From an uncultured Microbacteriaceae bacterium (lineage in GTDB: Bacteria; Actinomycetota; Actinomycetes; Actinomycetales; Microbacteriaceae), in assembly GCA_937872445.1 (NCBI GenBank), contig CALMSL010000192.1, forward strand, positions 17,334 to 81,333: a stretch of DNA of 64,000 bases, written 5' to 3'. The notes beneath the pieces were generated by a model, which worked only from the letters and a program-made list of their open reading frames with translations, made no database searches and was not told where the DNA came from. Below, piece by piece: positions 24,200 to 33,788 of this stretch. The translations under genes were made by a program, and so were the position numbers. Every line of letters starts with the position of its first letter. Position 1 is the stretch's first letter.

Positions 24200-25951
24200 G
24201 TGATCCACCAGAGAATGATCCGTCGCAGGCTGGCCGTCGCGATCCTTTTTACCTTTGCCATCGTCGCGGTTTTCGTCGTGCGCCTCGTCGACATCCAGGT
24301 TGTGCGGGCCAGCGAATTGAACGCCGAAGCGCTGAGCAAGCGGATGATCCAGACTTCCATTCCCGCACCTCGAGGCGAGATCGTGGACACGAACGGCGTC
24401 GTCCTGGCCGACAACGTCACTCGTTACAACATCACGGTTTCACCGCGCGATGTGGCGTCATTCACGCGCACGGCGAAAGACGGGTCCAGCCAGGTCGTCA
24501 GCGTGCTGGAAGCGTTGACGGAAGTGGCGAAACTCACCGGCGCAAATACCAACGATCTGCTGACGGCGGCGACCAGCGACCATGAATCGTACTGGGCGAT
24601 GCTCGTCAAAGGGGTGGATACTGCGACGTTTCGCGCCGTCCGGGATCTTCAAATCCCCTGGGTCTACGCGGAACCGGAACAGCACAGGGTCTATCCGCTC
24701 GGATCTGTCGCGGGAAACCTGGTGGGGTTCGTCGGAACCGACAAACCGCTCAACGGGCTGGAGGCCACGGAAAACTCGTGCCTGGCGAGCACGGCGGGTT
24801 CCTCCACGTATGAACAGAGCGCCGATGAAGTGCGTCTCCCCGGAAGCACGGTGACGACCAAACAGACCATCCCGGGCGGCACCCTGAAGCTGACCATCGA
24901 CAGCGACCTGCAGTGGTTCGTCCAGCAGGCAATTGCCGAACAGGCGATAGCCATTGGCGCTGAGTCCGGAATGGCGGCCGTCGTGCGGGTCAAGGATGCG
25001 CACATCATGGCCATGGCTGACTGGCCTGCCGTCGACCCGAACAACATCAACGGCACTGGAACCGATTTTCTCGGTGCGCGATCCTTCAGCTACATGTACG
25101 AGCCGGGCTCGATCATGAAGGCGCTTTCGGCATCGATGCTGATCGATCAGGGTGCGGCGACGCCGACGACCCGAGTCGACGTGCCGTGGTTGTGGTGGAC
25201 GCCGGATGGTGCCAGAATCCGGGATTCCGAATATCACGGCGATGAGCACCTGACGCTGACCGGGGTGCTGGAACAATCGTCCAACGTCGGGATGTCGAAG
25301 CTCGGCACGACGCTGCCGCAGAACATCCGGTACGACTACTTCCGCAAGTACGGTCTCGGAGAACCGACCGCAGTGAATTTCCAGGGAGAAGCGAACGGGT
25401 TGCTGGCCAAGACCTGGAACGTGCAGCAAAACTACGACACCACCTACGGGCAGGGTGTGAGCGTCACTCTTGCCCAGATGGCGAGCGCGTACCAAACCAT
25501 TGCCAACGGCGGGGTTCGGCTTCCCCTCACTCTCGTGGAGGGATGCACGAAGCCCGACGGAACTGTCGTCGACCAGCCGTCGACCGGCGGCAGCAGGGTG
25601 ATCTCCGAATCGGCGGCGTCGACGACCGTGAAGATGCTGGAGAGCGTGGTGACGGGCGGCTGGCTCTCTACCCAGCTCACGATTCCCGGATACCGGATCG
25701 CGGCGAAGACCGGAACCGCTGAGGTGGCCGCCAATGGGGTGTACACGAACGATTCCATCGTTTCCGTTGCGGGAATCGCCCCGGCAGACAACCCCCAGTA
25801 CGTCGTCATCGTCACGTACGTGAAACCGCACACCATCACCACATCGGCTGCCGCGGCACCGACATTCAGTAAGATCATGAAGCAGGTGTTGAAAACGTAT
25901 CGGGTGCCGCCGTCGACGGGCACAGATCCTGGCTACCCCACGACATGGTGA
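24200..25951 (+). CDS. ftsI: Septal peptidoglycan transpeptidase FtsI (PBP3)
   Basis: 583 residues, GTG start 25 bases after ftsL. A membrane anchor is at about residues 11-30 (LAVAILFTFAIVAVFVVRLV). The dimerisation domain with SIPAPRGEIVDTNG follows. The transpeptidase domain has all three active-site motifs: EPGSIMKALS (SxxK, catalytic Ser), EQSSNVGMSK (SxN) and AAKTGTAEV (KTG). No C-terminal PASTA domains are present, unlike many Gram-positive PBP2x proteins. It cross-links septal wall with FtsW. Confidence 0.95.
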   Translation: MIHQRMIRRRLAVAILFTFAIVAVFVVRLVDIQVVRASELNAEALSKRMIQTSIPAPRGEIVDTNGVVLADNVTRYNITVSPRDVASFTRTAKDGSSQVVSVLEALTEVAKLTGANTNDLLTAATSDHESYWAMLVKGVDTATFRAVRDLQIPWVYAEPEQHRVYPLGSVAGNLVGFVGTDKPLNGLEATENSCLASTAGSSTYEQSADEVRLPGSTVTTKQTIPGGTLKLTIDSDLQWFVQQAIAEQAIAIGAESGMAAVVRVKDAHIMAMADWPAVDPNNINGTGTDFLGARSFSYMYEPGSIMKALSASMLIDQGAATPTTRVDVPWLWWTPDGARIRDSEYHGDEHLTLTGVLEQSSNVGMSKLGTTLPQNIRYDYFRKYGLGEPTAVNFQGEANGLLAKTWNVQQNYDTTYGQGVSVTLAQMASAYQTIANGGVRLPLTLVEGCTKPDGTVVDQPSTGGSRVISESAASTTVKMLESVVTGGWLSTQLTIPGYRIAAKTGTAEVAANGVYTNDSIVSVAGIAPADNPQYVVIVTYVKPHTITTSAAAAPTFSKIMKQVLKTYRVPPSTGTDPGYPTTW

Positions 25952-25964
25952 GAATGAGGATGAA

Positions 25965-27503
25965 TTGACTGATCGGACCCCTCCGGTCTTACGTCCTGAG
26001 CATCCCATGGACCGTTCGCTTCCGGGCCTGGTTGCGGAATTCGGCCTCGAGCACAGTGGATCGATCGACGGGTTGGAGATCAGCGGAATCACGGTGCGCG
26101 CGAGCGATGTGGAGCCGGGCGACCTGTTCGTCGGACTTCCTGGCGTTCATACCCACGGTGCCCAATTTGCGGCGGACGCGCGCGAACGGGGAGCCGTGGC
26201 CATCCTGACCGATCGCGCCGGCGCCGACCTGGCCGCCGACTCCGGCTTGCCGGCGGTCGTCGTGGAGTCTCCCCGAGCGGCACTGGGGGATGTGTCGGCA
26301 TGGATTTACCAAACGCTGGAAGACCCGCCACTCCTGTTCGGAATCACCGGCACCAATGGGAAAACGTCGGTCGCGTACCTGCTGGAGGCGATTTTGAGGC
26401 AACTGGGCCTCGTCGTCGGGCTCAGTTCCACTGCTGAGCGGCACATCGGTGAGAGGCTGTCCGTGGTGAGCCGGCTCACCACCCCCGAAGCCAGCGAATT
26501 GCATGCCCTCCTCGCCCGGATGCGCGAGAGCGAGGTCCGCGCCGTCGCCGTGGAAGTCAGCGCCCAGGCGCTCAGCCAGAACCGTATCGGCGGAATCGTG
26601 TTCGACGTCGTGTCATTTACGAATCTCAGTCACGACCACCTCGATGACTATGCCGACATGGAGCAGTATTTCGCGGCGAAACTCGCGCTGTTCGAACCAG
26701 AGCATGGCCGCCGCGGCGTGGTTTCGCTCGATACCGAGTGGGGTCATCGCGTGGTCGACGGATGCCGCATTCCCGTGACCACGATCGCGACCGTCGAGGG
26801 GGTCGACGCCGAATGGCGGGTCGAGATCCTCGATCGACGGGCGGAAGCGACCGCGTTCCGCATCACCGGCCCAGAGGGGCGGAAGCTGGAGACGACGATT
26901 CCGCTGATCGGCTGGCACATGGCGGCCAACGCGGGGCTCGCGATCGTCATGCTCGTCGAGGCCGGTTTCGAACTCGAAGCGATCGGCCATGCCGTGCAGG
27001 ACGGGATCGACGTGTATCTCCCCGGCCGCACGGAGCGGGTATCCGGCGACTCCGGGCCGACCGTGTTCGTGGATTACGGCCACAGCCCGGACGCCTTCAT
27101 CAACACCCTCGATGCGGTTCGTGCGGTCACCGCCGGCCGCGTCATCATGGTGTTCGGTGCCGACGGCGACCGCGATGCGTCCAAGCGGCTCGAGATGGGC
27201 CGGGTGGCATCGGAAAACGCGGACATCGTCATCGTGACCGACTACCAGCCGCGGTTCGAGAATCCCGAATCGATCAGGAAGGCGCTCATCGAGGGAACGC
27301 TCCGCGCCGAGAATCAGGCCGAGCTGCACGAGGTTGGCGTGCCGGAGCAGGCGATTCGCCTCGCGGTCGACATGGCCCAGGAAGGCGACACGATTCTTTG
27401 GGCCGGACCGGGCCACGAGGATTACCGTGACATCGACGGTGTTCGCATTCCCTTTTCCGCGCGCGCGGAGGCCAGGGCGGCGTTGCGTGAGGCGGGCTGG
27501 TGA
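25965..27503 (+). CDS. murE: UDP-MurNAc-tripeptide synthetase MurE, with altered amino-acid motif
   Basis: 512 residues from a TTG at 25965 with GAGGA at 25956-25960; an ATG at 26007 is an alternative. The ligase P-loop ITGTNGKTSVAYLLE, FTNLSHDHLDDYADMEQYFAAK and DYGHSPDAF place it in the MurE family, which adds the third residue of the stem peptide. The diamino-acid-binding motif, usually DNPR in diaminopimelate enzymes, is here VTDYQPRFENPE, so DNPR becomes YQPR. VSAQALSQNRI likewise replaces the usual VSSHAL. This suggests a substrate other than meso-diaminopimelate, in keeping with the B-type peptidoglycan of Microbacteriaceae. The actual amino acid is not readable. Confidence 0.9.
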   Translation: MTDRTPPVLRPEHPMDRSLPGLVAEFGLEHSGSIDGLEISGITVRASDVEPGDLFVGLPGVHTHGAQFAADARERGAVAILTDRAGADLAADSGLPAVVVESPRAALGDVSAWIYQTLEDPPLLFGITGTNGKTSVAYLLEAILRQLGLVVGLSSTAERHIGERLSVVSRLTTPEASELHALLARMRESEVRAVAVEVSAQALSQNRIGGIVFDVVSFTNLSHDHLDDYADMEQYFAAKLALFEPEHGRRGVVSLDTEWGHRVVDGCRIPVTTIATVEGVDAEWRVEILDRRAEATAFRITGPEGRKLETTIPLIGWHMAANAGLAIVMLVEAGFELEAIGHAVQDGIDVYLPGRTERVSGDSGPTVFVDYGHSPDAFINTLDAVRAVTAGRVIMVFGADGDRDASKRLEMGRVASENADIVIVTDYQPRFENPESIRKALIEGTLRAENQAELHEVGVPEQAIRLAVDMAQEGDTILWAGPGHEDYRDIDGVRIPFSARAEARAALREAGW

Positions 27504-28897
27504 TCGAACTAACGCTCGCTGACCTTGCTGGCATCGTCGGTGGTGTTCTTCACGGCGCCGCGGATGCGACCCACGTCCTGTCCGGCGACGTCGTCGTTGA
27601 CTCCCGACTGGCATCGAGCGGTTCCGTATTCATTGCGATGCGCGGCGCCACCACGGACGGGCATGAGTTCGCGCAGTCGGCCATCGCATCCGGTGCGCGA
27701 GCAATCATCGCGGAACGAGAGCTGCCCGTCGACGTTCCGGTGATCGTGGTCGATGATTCTCTCCGTGCGCTCACGGACCTTGCTCGCGAGGTGGTGGCCA
27801 GGGTGAGGTCGAAGGGAACACTTCGCGTCGTCGCCGTCACCGGTTCCAACGGCAAGACAACGACAAAGAACATGCTGCGCGCGATCCTCGGCACGGCAGG
27901 CTCGGTGGTCGCGCCGCGCGAATCGTTCAACAATGAGGTCGGTGCCCCGCTGTCCATGCTGGACATCACCGACGAGACTGACTTCCTCGTGGTGGAGATG
28001 GGGGCGAGCGCCGTCGGCGAGATCGCCCGGCTGGTGTCGATCGTGTGTCCCGATGTTGCGATCGTGCTCAAGGTCGGCTTGGCCCATGCCGGAGGGTTCG
28101 GAACCATCGAGGACACCCAGAAAGCCAAGGCCGAGATCGTCACGCAACTGCCCGTCGAGGCAATCGCTGTTCTCAATCTGGACGATTCGCGCGTCGCCGC
28201 CATGGCAGGCATGACCCGGGCGAAAGCCGTGACGTTCGGATTCTCCCCGGGTGCGGACGTTCGTGCTGAGGATGTCGCGACGACCACCGACGGGACCCGC
28301 TTCACTCTCGTTCTCGGCCAGGAAAAACACGACGTCCAGCTCGGCATCCTCGGCGAACACAACGTGATGAACGCGCTCGCATCGATTGCGGCAACCAGAC
28401 AGCTCGGCGTCAAGACGGCACCTGCGGTGTCGGCGCTGTCCGCGATGAAACGGGCCGAGCACTGGCGCATGGAGCTTCACCATGCGCCCGGGGGCGTCAC
28501 GCTCATCAACGACGCCTACAATGCGAGCCCGGACTCGATGGCGGCGGCGCTGAAGACGCTCGCGGAGGTGACGCGCGGAACCCACCGTGCGGTAGCCGTG
28601 CTGGGGGAGATGGCTGAACTGGGGGAGTACTCCGACGAAGAGCACGACCGCATCGGGCGACTCGTGGTCCGGTTGAACATCGACAAGCTCATCGTGGTCG
28701 GCCACGAAGCGCGGCATATTCATGACGCGGCCGGACTTGAAGGTTCGTGGGACGGGGAGTCGGTCTACGTCGAGGACGCCGACGGGGCATACGATCTGTT
28801 GCGTAACGAATTGCAGTCTGGAGACGTCGTCCTCGTGAAATCCTCGAACTCTGCAGGGCTCCGGCTGCTGGGCGACCGAATCGCCGAGGTGAGCTGA
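27500..28897 (+). CDS. murF: UDP-MurNAc-tripeptide--D-alanyl-D-alanine ligase MurF
   Basis: 465 residues; the GTG start overlaps the murE stop (GTGA, 27500-27503). The P-loop [19 protein letters not shown] (about 112-130), the central [14 protein letters not shown], and [18 protein letters not shown] are standard MurF motifs. It attaches D-Ala-D-Ala to complete the pentapeptide precursor in the cytoplasm. No ddl is present in this cluster, so the dipeptide must come from a gene elsewhere. Confidence 0.96.
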   Translation: MIELTLADLAGIVGGVLHGAADATHVLSGDVVVDSRLASSGSVFIAMRGATTDGHEFAQSAIASGARAIIAERELPVDVPVIVVDDSLRALTDLAREVVARVRSKGTLRVVAVTGSNGKTTTKNMLRAILGTAGSVVAPRESFNNEVGAPLSMLDITDETDFLVVEMGASAVGEIARLVSIVCPDVAIVLKVGLAHAGGFGTIEDTQKAKAEIVTQLPVEAIAVLNLDDSRVAAMAGMTRAKAVTFGFSPGADVRAEDVATTTDGTRFTLVLGQEKHDVQLGILGEHNVMNALASIAATRQLGVKTAPAVSALSAMKRAEHWRMELHHAPGGVTLINDAYNASPDSMAAALKTLAEVTRGTHRAVAVLGEMAELGEYSDEEHDRIGRLVVRLNIDKLIVVGHEARHIHDAAGLEGSWDGESVYVEDADGAYDLLRNELQSGDVVLVKSSNSAGLRLLGDRIAEVS

Positions 28898-30003
28898 TGC
28901 TGGCCCTCCTGCTTGCCGCCGGGTTCTCGATGGTATTCACCCTCGTGCTCACCCCGCTCTTCGCGCGGGTTTTCCGCCGGTTGGGCCTCGGGCAGTTCAT
29001 CAGGGCGGATACACCGACAACCCACGTCGTCAAACGCGGAACGCCATCGATGGGCGGCGTGGTGTTCGTCACGGCATCCGTCGTCGGCTACTTCCTCGGT
29101 CACCTCGTGGGAGGCGGAAGGCCGAGCGCGAGCGCCATGCTCGTCATCTTGATGATGGGCGGCCTCGGCATGATCGGCTTCATCGATGACCTCATGAAAG
29201 TGAGCAAGCAGAACAGCCTGGGGCTGCCCGGCATCTACAAGATCATCGGGACCGTGATTGTCGGGGTGATTTTCGCCCTGATCGGGATCAGCTACCGCGA
29301 CAGCCACGGGCGTTCCCCGGTGTCGACCGCCATGTCGTTCATTCGCGATTTGCCGTTCGACTTCATGGTCGCATTCGGCGTCGGCCTCGGGACACTGGCG
29401 ATTGTGGTGTGGATCGTGTTCCTCACGGTGTCGGCGTCGAACGCGGTGAATCTGACCGACGGTTTGGACGGGCTTGCTGCCGGCGCCTCGATCTTCGCCA
29501 TCGGCTCCTACATCATCATCGGATACTGGCAGTCGATTCAGTCCTGCTACAACCAGTCCATCAATCCGGAGAACGTGTTCAAGTGCTACGACGTATCGTC
29601 GCCGCTTGAGCTCGCCACCGTTGCCGCTGCCATCGTCGGTTCGCTTGTCGGATTCCTGTGGTGGAACACGTCCCCGGCGCAGATCATGATGGGCGACACC
29701 GGCTCCTTCGCGCTGGGCGGCGCACTGGCCGCACTGGCGATTCTGTCCCGCACCGAACTTCTCCTCGTGCTGATCGGCGGCCTCTTCGCGATCATCACCG
29801 GCCAGGTCATCATCCAGCGGATCTACTTCAAACTCACGAAGGGGAAGCGTATCTGGAGGTCCAGCCCCTACCACCATCACTTCGAGATGAAGGGCTGGCC
29901 CGAAGTTACGATCGTCGTGCGTTTCTGGATTATCGCCGGATTGTTTGTCGGAGCAGGAGTCGGATTGTTCTATCTCGAATGGCTCTCCAGCACGGTGCCA
30001 TGA
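28897..30003 (+). CDS. mraY: Phospho-MurNAc-pentapeptide translocase MraY
   Basis: 368 residues, multi-pass membrane protein. Its ATG shares a base with the murF stop (TGATG). Catalytic motifs are intact: [15 protein letters not shown] (about 88-102), [10 protein letters not shown] (about 186-195), [10 protein letters not shown] and the cytoplasmic [11 protein letters not shown] loop. It transfers phospho-MurNAc-pentapeptide to undecaprenyl phosphate to make lipid I, the first membrane step of wall synthesis. Confidence 0.97.
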   Translation: MLALLLAAGFSMVFTLVLTPLFARVFRRLGLGQFIRADTPTTHVVKRGTPSMGGVVFVTASVVGYFLGHLVGGGRPSASAMLVILMMGGLGMIGFIDDLMKVSKQNSLGLPGIYKIIGTVIVGVIFALIGISYRDSHGRSPVSTAMSFIRDLPFDFMVAFGVGLGTLAIVVWIVFLTVSASNAVNLTDGLDGLAAGASIFAIGSYIIIGYWQSIQSCYNQSINPENVFKCYDVSSPLELATVAAAIVGSLVGFLWWNTSPAQIMMGDTGSFALGGALAALAILSRTELLLVLIGGLFAIITGQVIIQRIYFKLTKGKRIWRSSPYHHHFEMKGWPEVTIVVRFWIIAGLFVGAGVGLFYLEWLSSTVP

Positions 30004-31514
30004 TGCCGCAGCGGGATATCCTGGGGCTCACGAGTTGGAACGCCCAGTGGGCCGGGCTGCGCACCCTCGTTCTGGGTCTCGGGGTTTCCGGTTTCGCGGC
30101 CGCGGACACCCTCGCGGAACTCGGGTGCTCCGTCATGGTGGCCACGCCGACCGCGGACACGGCGAAGCGCGAAATCCTGGACGTGCTCGGAGTTGAACTG
30201 GTGCTCGCGGACCTCGACGGCGGGGTTCCCGATCGGGTCATCGAATTCGACCCCGAGCTGGTCATCGTTTCGCCCGGGCTGCCGCCGGCTCATCCCGCCG
30301 TGCGCTGGGCTCTCGAAAGCGACCGCGTGGTGTGGGGCGACGTGGAGCTCGCCTGGCGCCTGCGCGATAAAACTGGCGTCCCTGCCGAGTGGCTTGTCGT
30401 GACCGGGACGAACGGAAAAACCACGACGGTGCAGCTGGCCGCGGCGATGCTCGCGGCGGGCGGATTCCGTGCGGCGCCGTGCGGAAACGTGGGGGTGCCG
30501 GTTCTGGACGCGATCCGCGACCCGAGCGGTTTTGACGTGCTCGTCGTCGAACTCTCCAGTTTTCAGCTCCACTACCTCGGCGACATTTCGCCGTGGAGCA
30601 GCGCGTGCCTGAACATTGCCGATGACCACCTCGACTGGCATGGGTCGGCCGCCGCGTACCGCGCAGCCAAAGGAAAGGTATACGAGCAGACGAAGATCGC
30701 CTGCATTTTCAACGAGGATGACCAGGCGACAAGGGAACTCCTCGAAAACGCGAACGTCGTCGAAGGGTGCCGTGCGATCGGATTCGGCCTGGGAATTCCC
30801 CAGCCGAGCAGTTTTGGAATTGTGGACGGCATTGCGTGCGACCGCACTTTCGTGGACGACCGCCACCACGTGGCGCAGGAGCTGTTCACTGTGGACGAAT
30901 TGGCGGCGGTGGGGCTCGGCGGACGCCACATGGCGGCAAACGCCCTCGCGGCATCCGCTCTCGCACGATCCTTCGGAGCCACCGTCGATGCGGTCAGGGC
31001 AGCCGTTCTGTCCTTCCGTGCCGATCACCATCGCACGGAGCTCGTCGCCGAAAGCGCCGGTGTGCGGTGGATCAATGACTCCAAGGCTACGAACGCCCAT
31101 GCAGCTCTGGCCTCGCTCGGCTCGTTCGATTCCGTCGTGTGGATAATCGGCGGACTCTTCAAAGGCACCTCTCCTTCCGAACTCGTGAGAGCGATGTCCG
31201 CCCGACTCCGCGGTGCGGTGGTCATTGGCACTGACCGCGCAGTCGTGCTGGAGGCATTCGCACGACACGCCCCGCATCTGCCCGTGATCGAGGTCGACAC
31301 GCTCGACACTAAAGAGGTAATGCCGACGGCTGTGCGGCTGGCGGCGGGGCTTGCGGCCGACGGTGACGTTGTGTTGCTCGCACCGGCGGCAGCCTCCATG
31401 GATCAATTCCGGGATTATGCGGATCGCGGGGAGCAGTTCGCGACCGCCGTGAACGACCTGTTGGGAGGATACGCCGATGACGACGAGTCCTCCGCGTTCC
31501 CGCAAAAACCCTGA
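30000..31514 (+). CDS. murD: UDP-MurNAc-L-alanine--D-glutamate ligase MurD
   Basis: 504 residues from the ATG at 30000, which overlaps the mraY stop as ATGA; the next codon is also ATG (30003). The frame is open further upstream inside mraY but that is out-of-frame coding. N-terminal Rossmann-like domain [21 protein letters not shown]-loop [18 protein letters not shown], and [16 protein letters not shown] near residue 358 are MurD signatures. It adds D-Glu as the second stem residue. The 3' end overlaps ftsW by 38 bases. Confidence 0.95.
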   Translation: MMPQRDILGLTSWNAQWAGLRTLVLGLGVSGFAAADTLAELGCSVMVATPTADTAKREILDVLGVELVLADLDGGVPDRVIEFDPELVIVSPGLPPAHPAVRWALESDRVVWGDVELAWRLRDKTGVPAEWLVVTGTNGKTTTVQLAAAMLAAGGFRAAPCGNVGVPVLDAIRDPSGFDVLVVELSSFQLHYLGDISPWSSACLNIADDHLDWHGSAAAYRAAKGKVYEQTKIACIFNEDDQATRELLENANVVEGCRAIGFGLGIPQPSSFGIVDGIACDRTFVDDRHHVAQELFTVDELAAVGLGGRHMAANALAASALARSFGATVDAVRAAVLSFRADHHRTELVAESAGVRWINDSKATNAHAALASLGSFDSVVWIIGGLFKGTSPSELVRAMSARLRGAVVIGTDRAVVLEAFARHAPHLPVIEVDTLDTKEVMPTAVRLAAGLAADGDVVLLAPAAASMDQFRDYADRGEQFATAVNDLLGGYADDDESSAFPQKP

Positions 31515-32700
31515 CCCTCGGGATTCGCCGACGCCCGGGGCGAATTCCCCTGTCGTCATGGTGGCAGTCAAGCGCATTTTCGGGTCCGAAAACGGCGACT
31601 ACTTCCTGTTGCTTGGTTCCACCCTGTTTCTTGTGGTGTTCGGCCTCGTCATGGTGCTGTCCTCGTCCTCCGTCGAGTCCTTCAAGGCAACCGATGATTT
31701 CTTCACCGGCTTTCTCCGTCAGGCGCTGTTCGCCCTTCTCGGCATTCCCGTCATGTTGATCGCCGCGCGCATGCCTGCCGTATTCTGGCGGAAGTGGTCC
31801 GGCATGGTGATGCTGATCGCCGTGTCCCTGCAGTTCCTGGTTGTGGCGACGAATCTGGGGGTCGAACACAACGGAAACCGGAACTGGATCCTTCTCGGGT
31901 CGTTCTCCTTCCAGCCCTCCGAGCTCGTGAAGGTCGGCCTGGTCGTGTGGCTCGGCGGTGTGCTCGCGCGGCGGGCGGCCGTCCTCGACGACTGGCGGGT
32001 ACTGTTTCGATCGATCGGGATCGTTTCCGGCCTCGCGATCGCACTCGTGCTGTTCGGTGGCGACCTCGGCACCGCCATCATCCTCGTCGCGATCGTGCTC
32101 GGCACCCTGTTTTTTGCCGGCGTGCGACTGAGGGTTCTCGCGGTCCCCGCCTTGGTGATGGCCGGCGCCGCGATAATACTGTCGTTTTCCCGTGGATCGC
32201 GCCAGGACCGAATTCTGGCCTGGCAGAGCGGCTGCACGTCGGACGTCGACTACAACGGCCTCTGTTGGCAGCCGCTGCACGGTTGGTGGGCACTCGCGTC
32301 GGGTGGCGTCTTCGGTGTCGGTCTCGGAAATTCGAAAGCGAAGTGGTCGTGGCTTCCCGAGGCGGACAATGACTTCATTTTCGCGATCATCGGCGAAGAG
32401 CTCGGACTCATCGGTGCGATCGTCGTTTTGGCGCTGTTCGTGGTTCTCGCGTTCTCGTTCATCCGCATCATCCGGGGATCCAGCGATCCCGCGGCGCGGA
32501 TCACGGTGAGCGCGGTACTCACCTGGATCGTCGTGCAGGCTTTCGTGAATATCGCTGTCGTACTTGGGCTGTTGCCGGTGCTCGGCGTACCGTTGCCGCT
32601 CATTTCGGCCGGAGGTTCCGCGCTCGTGACAACGTTGCTGGCCATTGGAATCGTCTTGTCGTACGCCAGACAGCCCGCGCCGGTCCGGGCGCGGCGGTGA
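31477..32700 (+). CDS. ftsW: SEDS peptidoglycan polymerase FtsW
   Basis: 407 residues starting within murD. After a Pro/Ser-rich cytoplasmic stretch of about 35 residues there are roughly ten membrane segments. Family motifs: VMVLSSSSVESF, NRNWILLGSFSFQPSELVKV, FIFAIIGEELGLIGA and VLGVPLPLISAGGSALVTTL. FtsW polymerises septal glycan from lipid II in complex with FtsI, also encoded in this operon. FtsW rather than RodA is chosen by position in the dcw cluster. Confidence 0.95.
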   Translation: MTTSPPRSRKNPDPRDSPTPGANSPVVMVAVKRIFGSENGDYFLLLGSTLFLVVFGLVMVLSSSSVESFKATDDFFTGFLRQALFALLGIPVMLIAARMPAVFWRKWSGMVMLIAVSLQFLVVATNLGVEHNGNRNWILLGSFSFQPSELVKVGLVVWLGGVLARRAAVLDDWRVLFRSIGIVSGLAIALVLFGGDLGTAIILVAIVLGTLFFAGVRLRVLAVPALVMAGAAIILSFSRGSRQDRILAWQSGCTSDVDYNGLCWQPLHGWWALASGGVFGVGLGNSKAKWSWLPEADNDFIFAIIGEELGLIGAIVVLALFVVLAFSFIRIIRGSSDPAARITVSAVLTWIVVQAFVNIAVVLGLLPVLGVPLPLISAGGSALVTTLLAIGIVLSYARQPAPVRARR

Positions 32701-33788
32701 CACGATATCTGCTCGCCGGCGGCGGTACGGCCGGTCACGTGAACCCGTTGCTCGCGGTGGCGGAGCGACTTCGCTCCGCAGAGCCCGAATCCCGGTTCAC
32801 CGTTCTCGGCACGGCGGATGGCCTGGAAGCGCGGCTCGTCCCGGCCCGCGGATTCGAACTCGTCACGATCGAGAAGGTTCCCCTGCCGCGCCGACCCGGA
32901 AAATCGATGGTGCAGTTTCCCGGCCGGTTTCGGCGGGCGGTGGGCGAGGTGCGTCACCTCATTGCCGATCGCGAAATCGATGTCGTCGTCGGCTTCGGCG
33001 GCTTTGTTTCAGCCCCCGCGTACCTCGCCGCGTGGCGCGAGAAGCGTCCCATCGTGGTCCACGAGGCCAATGCCGTGCCGGGGTTTGCCAATCGTCTGGG
33101 GAGCTGGCTCACCCGGCACGTCGGCGTCGCATTCGAAGGGACGCGGCTGAGGAACGCACGGTTCGTCGGAATGCCCCTGTCGTCGGCGCTGGAGGAGCTG
33201 GATCCGGCCGCGACACGGCACGTGGCGCTTCGGCACTTCGGTTTCGATGAGACGAGCCGCGTGCTGCTCGTGACGGGCGGGTCGCTCGGTGCGCGCAGCA
33301 TCAACAATGCCGTGTCGAGCGCGGTGGCCAGCATTCTCGGCACCGGCTGGTCGGTGCTGCACATCATCGGGAATCGGTCCGAACTGGGGGAGAGCAGCCT
33401 GCCAGGGTATCGGGTGGTTCGATTCTGCGACCGCATGGATCTGGCGTTTTCGGCCGCCCAGCTGGTTGTTTCGAGGGCCGGCGCCGCCACCGTCTCCGAA
33501 ATCACCGCTCTCGGTATCCCCGCGGTCTATGTTCCCCTGCCCATCGGAAACGGTGAACAAAGGCGGAATGCCGCAGGGGTCGTTGCGGCAGGCGGCGCAC
33601 TTCTGGTGGCAAATTCCGACTTCACGCCGTCCTGGATCGAGCACACGCTCATCCCGCTTCTGCTCGACCCCGCCGGCATTGCGCAACGTGCCGCGAACAC
33701 GGCGGCAGTGGGCGTGCGGGACGGCACGGCGCGCACGGTCGCACTCGTCATGGAGGCCGCTGCCGAGGCGCAGGAGGGTTCCTCGTGA
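32697..33788 (+). CDS. murG: Lipid II synthase MurG
   Basis: 363 residues; GTG start overlaps the ftsW stop (GTGA, 32697-32700). GT-B glycosyltransferase with the MurG loops YLLAGGGTAGHVNPLLAVAE (residues 3-22), GFGGFVSAPAYLAAW, VHEANAVPGFANRL, LLVTGGSLGARSIN and SRAGAATVSEITALG. It adds GlcNAc to lipid I at the inner membrane face to give lipid II. It is a peripheral protein with no membrane helix. Confidence 0.97.
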   Translation: MTRYLLAGGGTAGHVNPLLAVAERLRSAEPESRFTVLGTADGLEARLVPARGFELVTIEKVPLPRRPGKSMVQFPGRFRRAVGEVRHLIADREIDVVVGFGGFVSAPAYLAAWREKRPIVVHEANAVPGFANRLGSWLTRHVGVAFEGTRLRNARFVGMPLSSALEELDPAATRHVALRHFGFDETSRVLLVTGGSLGARSINNAVSSAVASILGTGWSVLHIIGNRSELGESSLPGYRVVRFCDRMDLAFSAAQLVVSRAGAATVSEITALGIPAVYVPLPIGNGEQRRNAAGVVAAGGALLVANSDFTPSWIEHTLIPLLLDPAGIAQRAANTAAVGVRDGTARTVALVMEAAAEAQEGSS

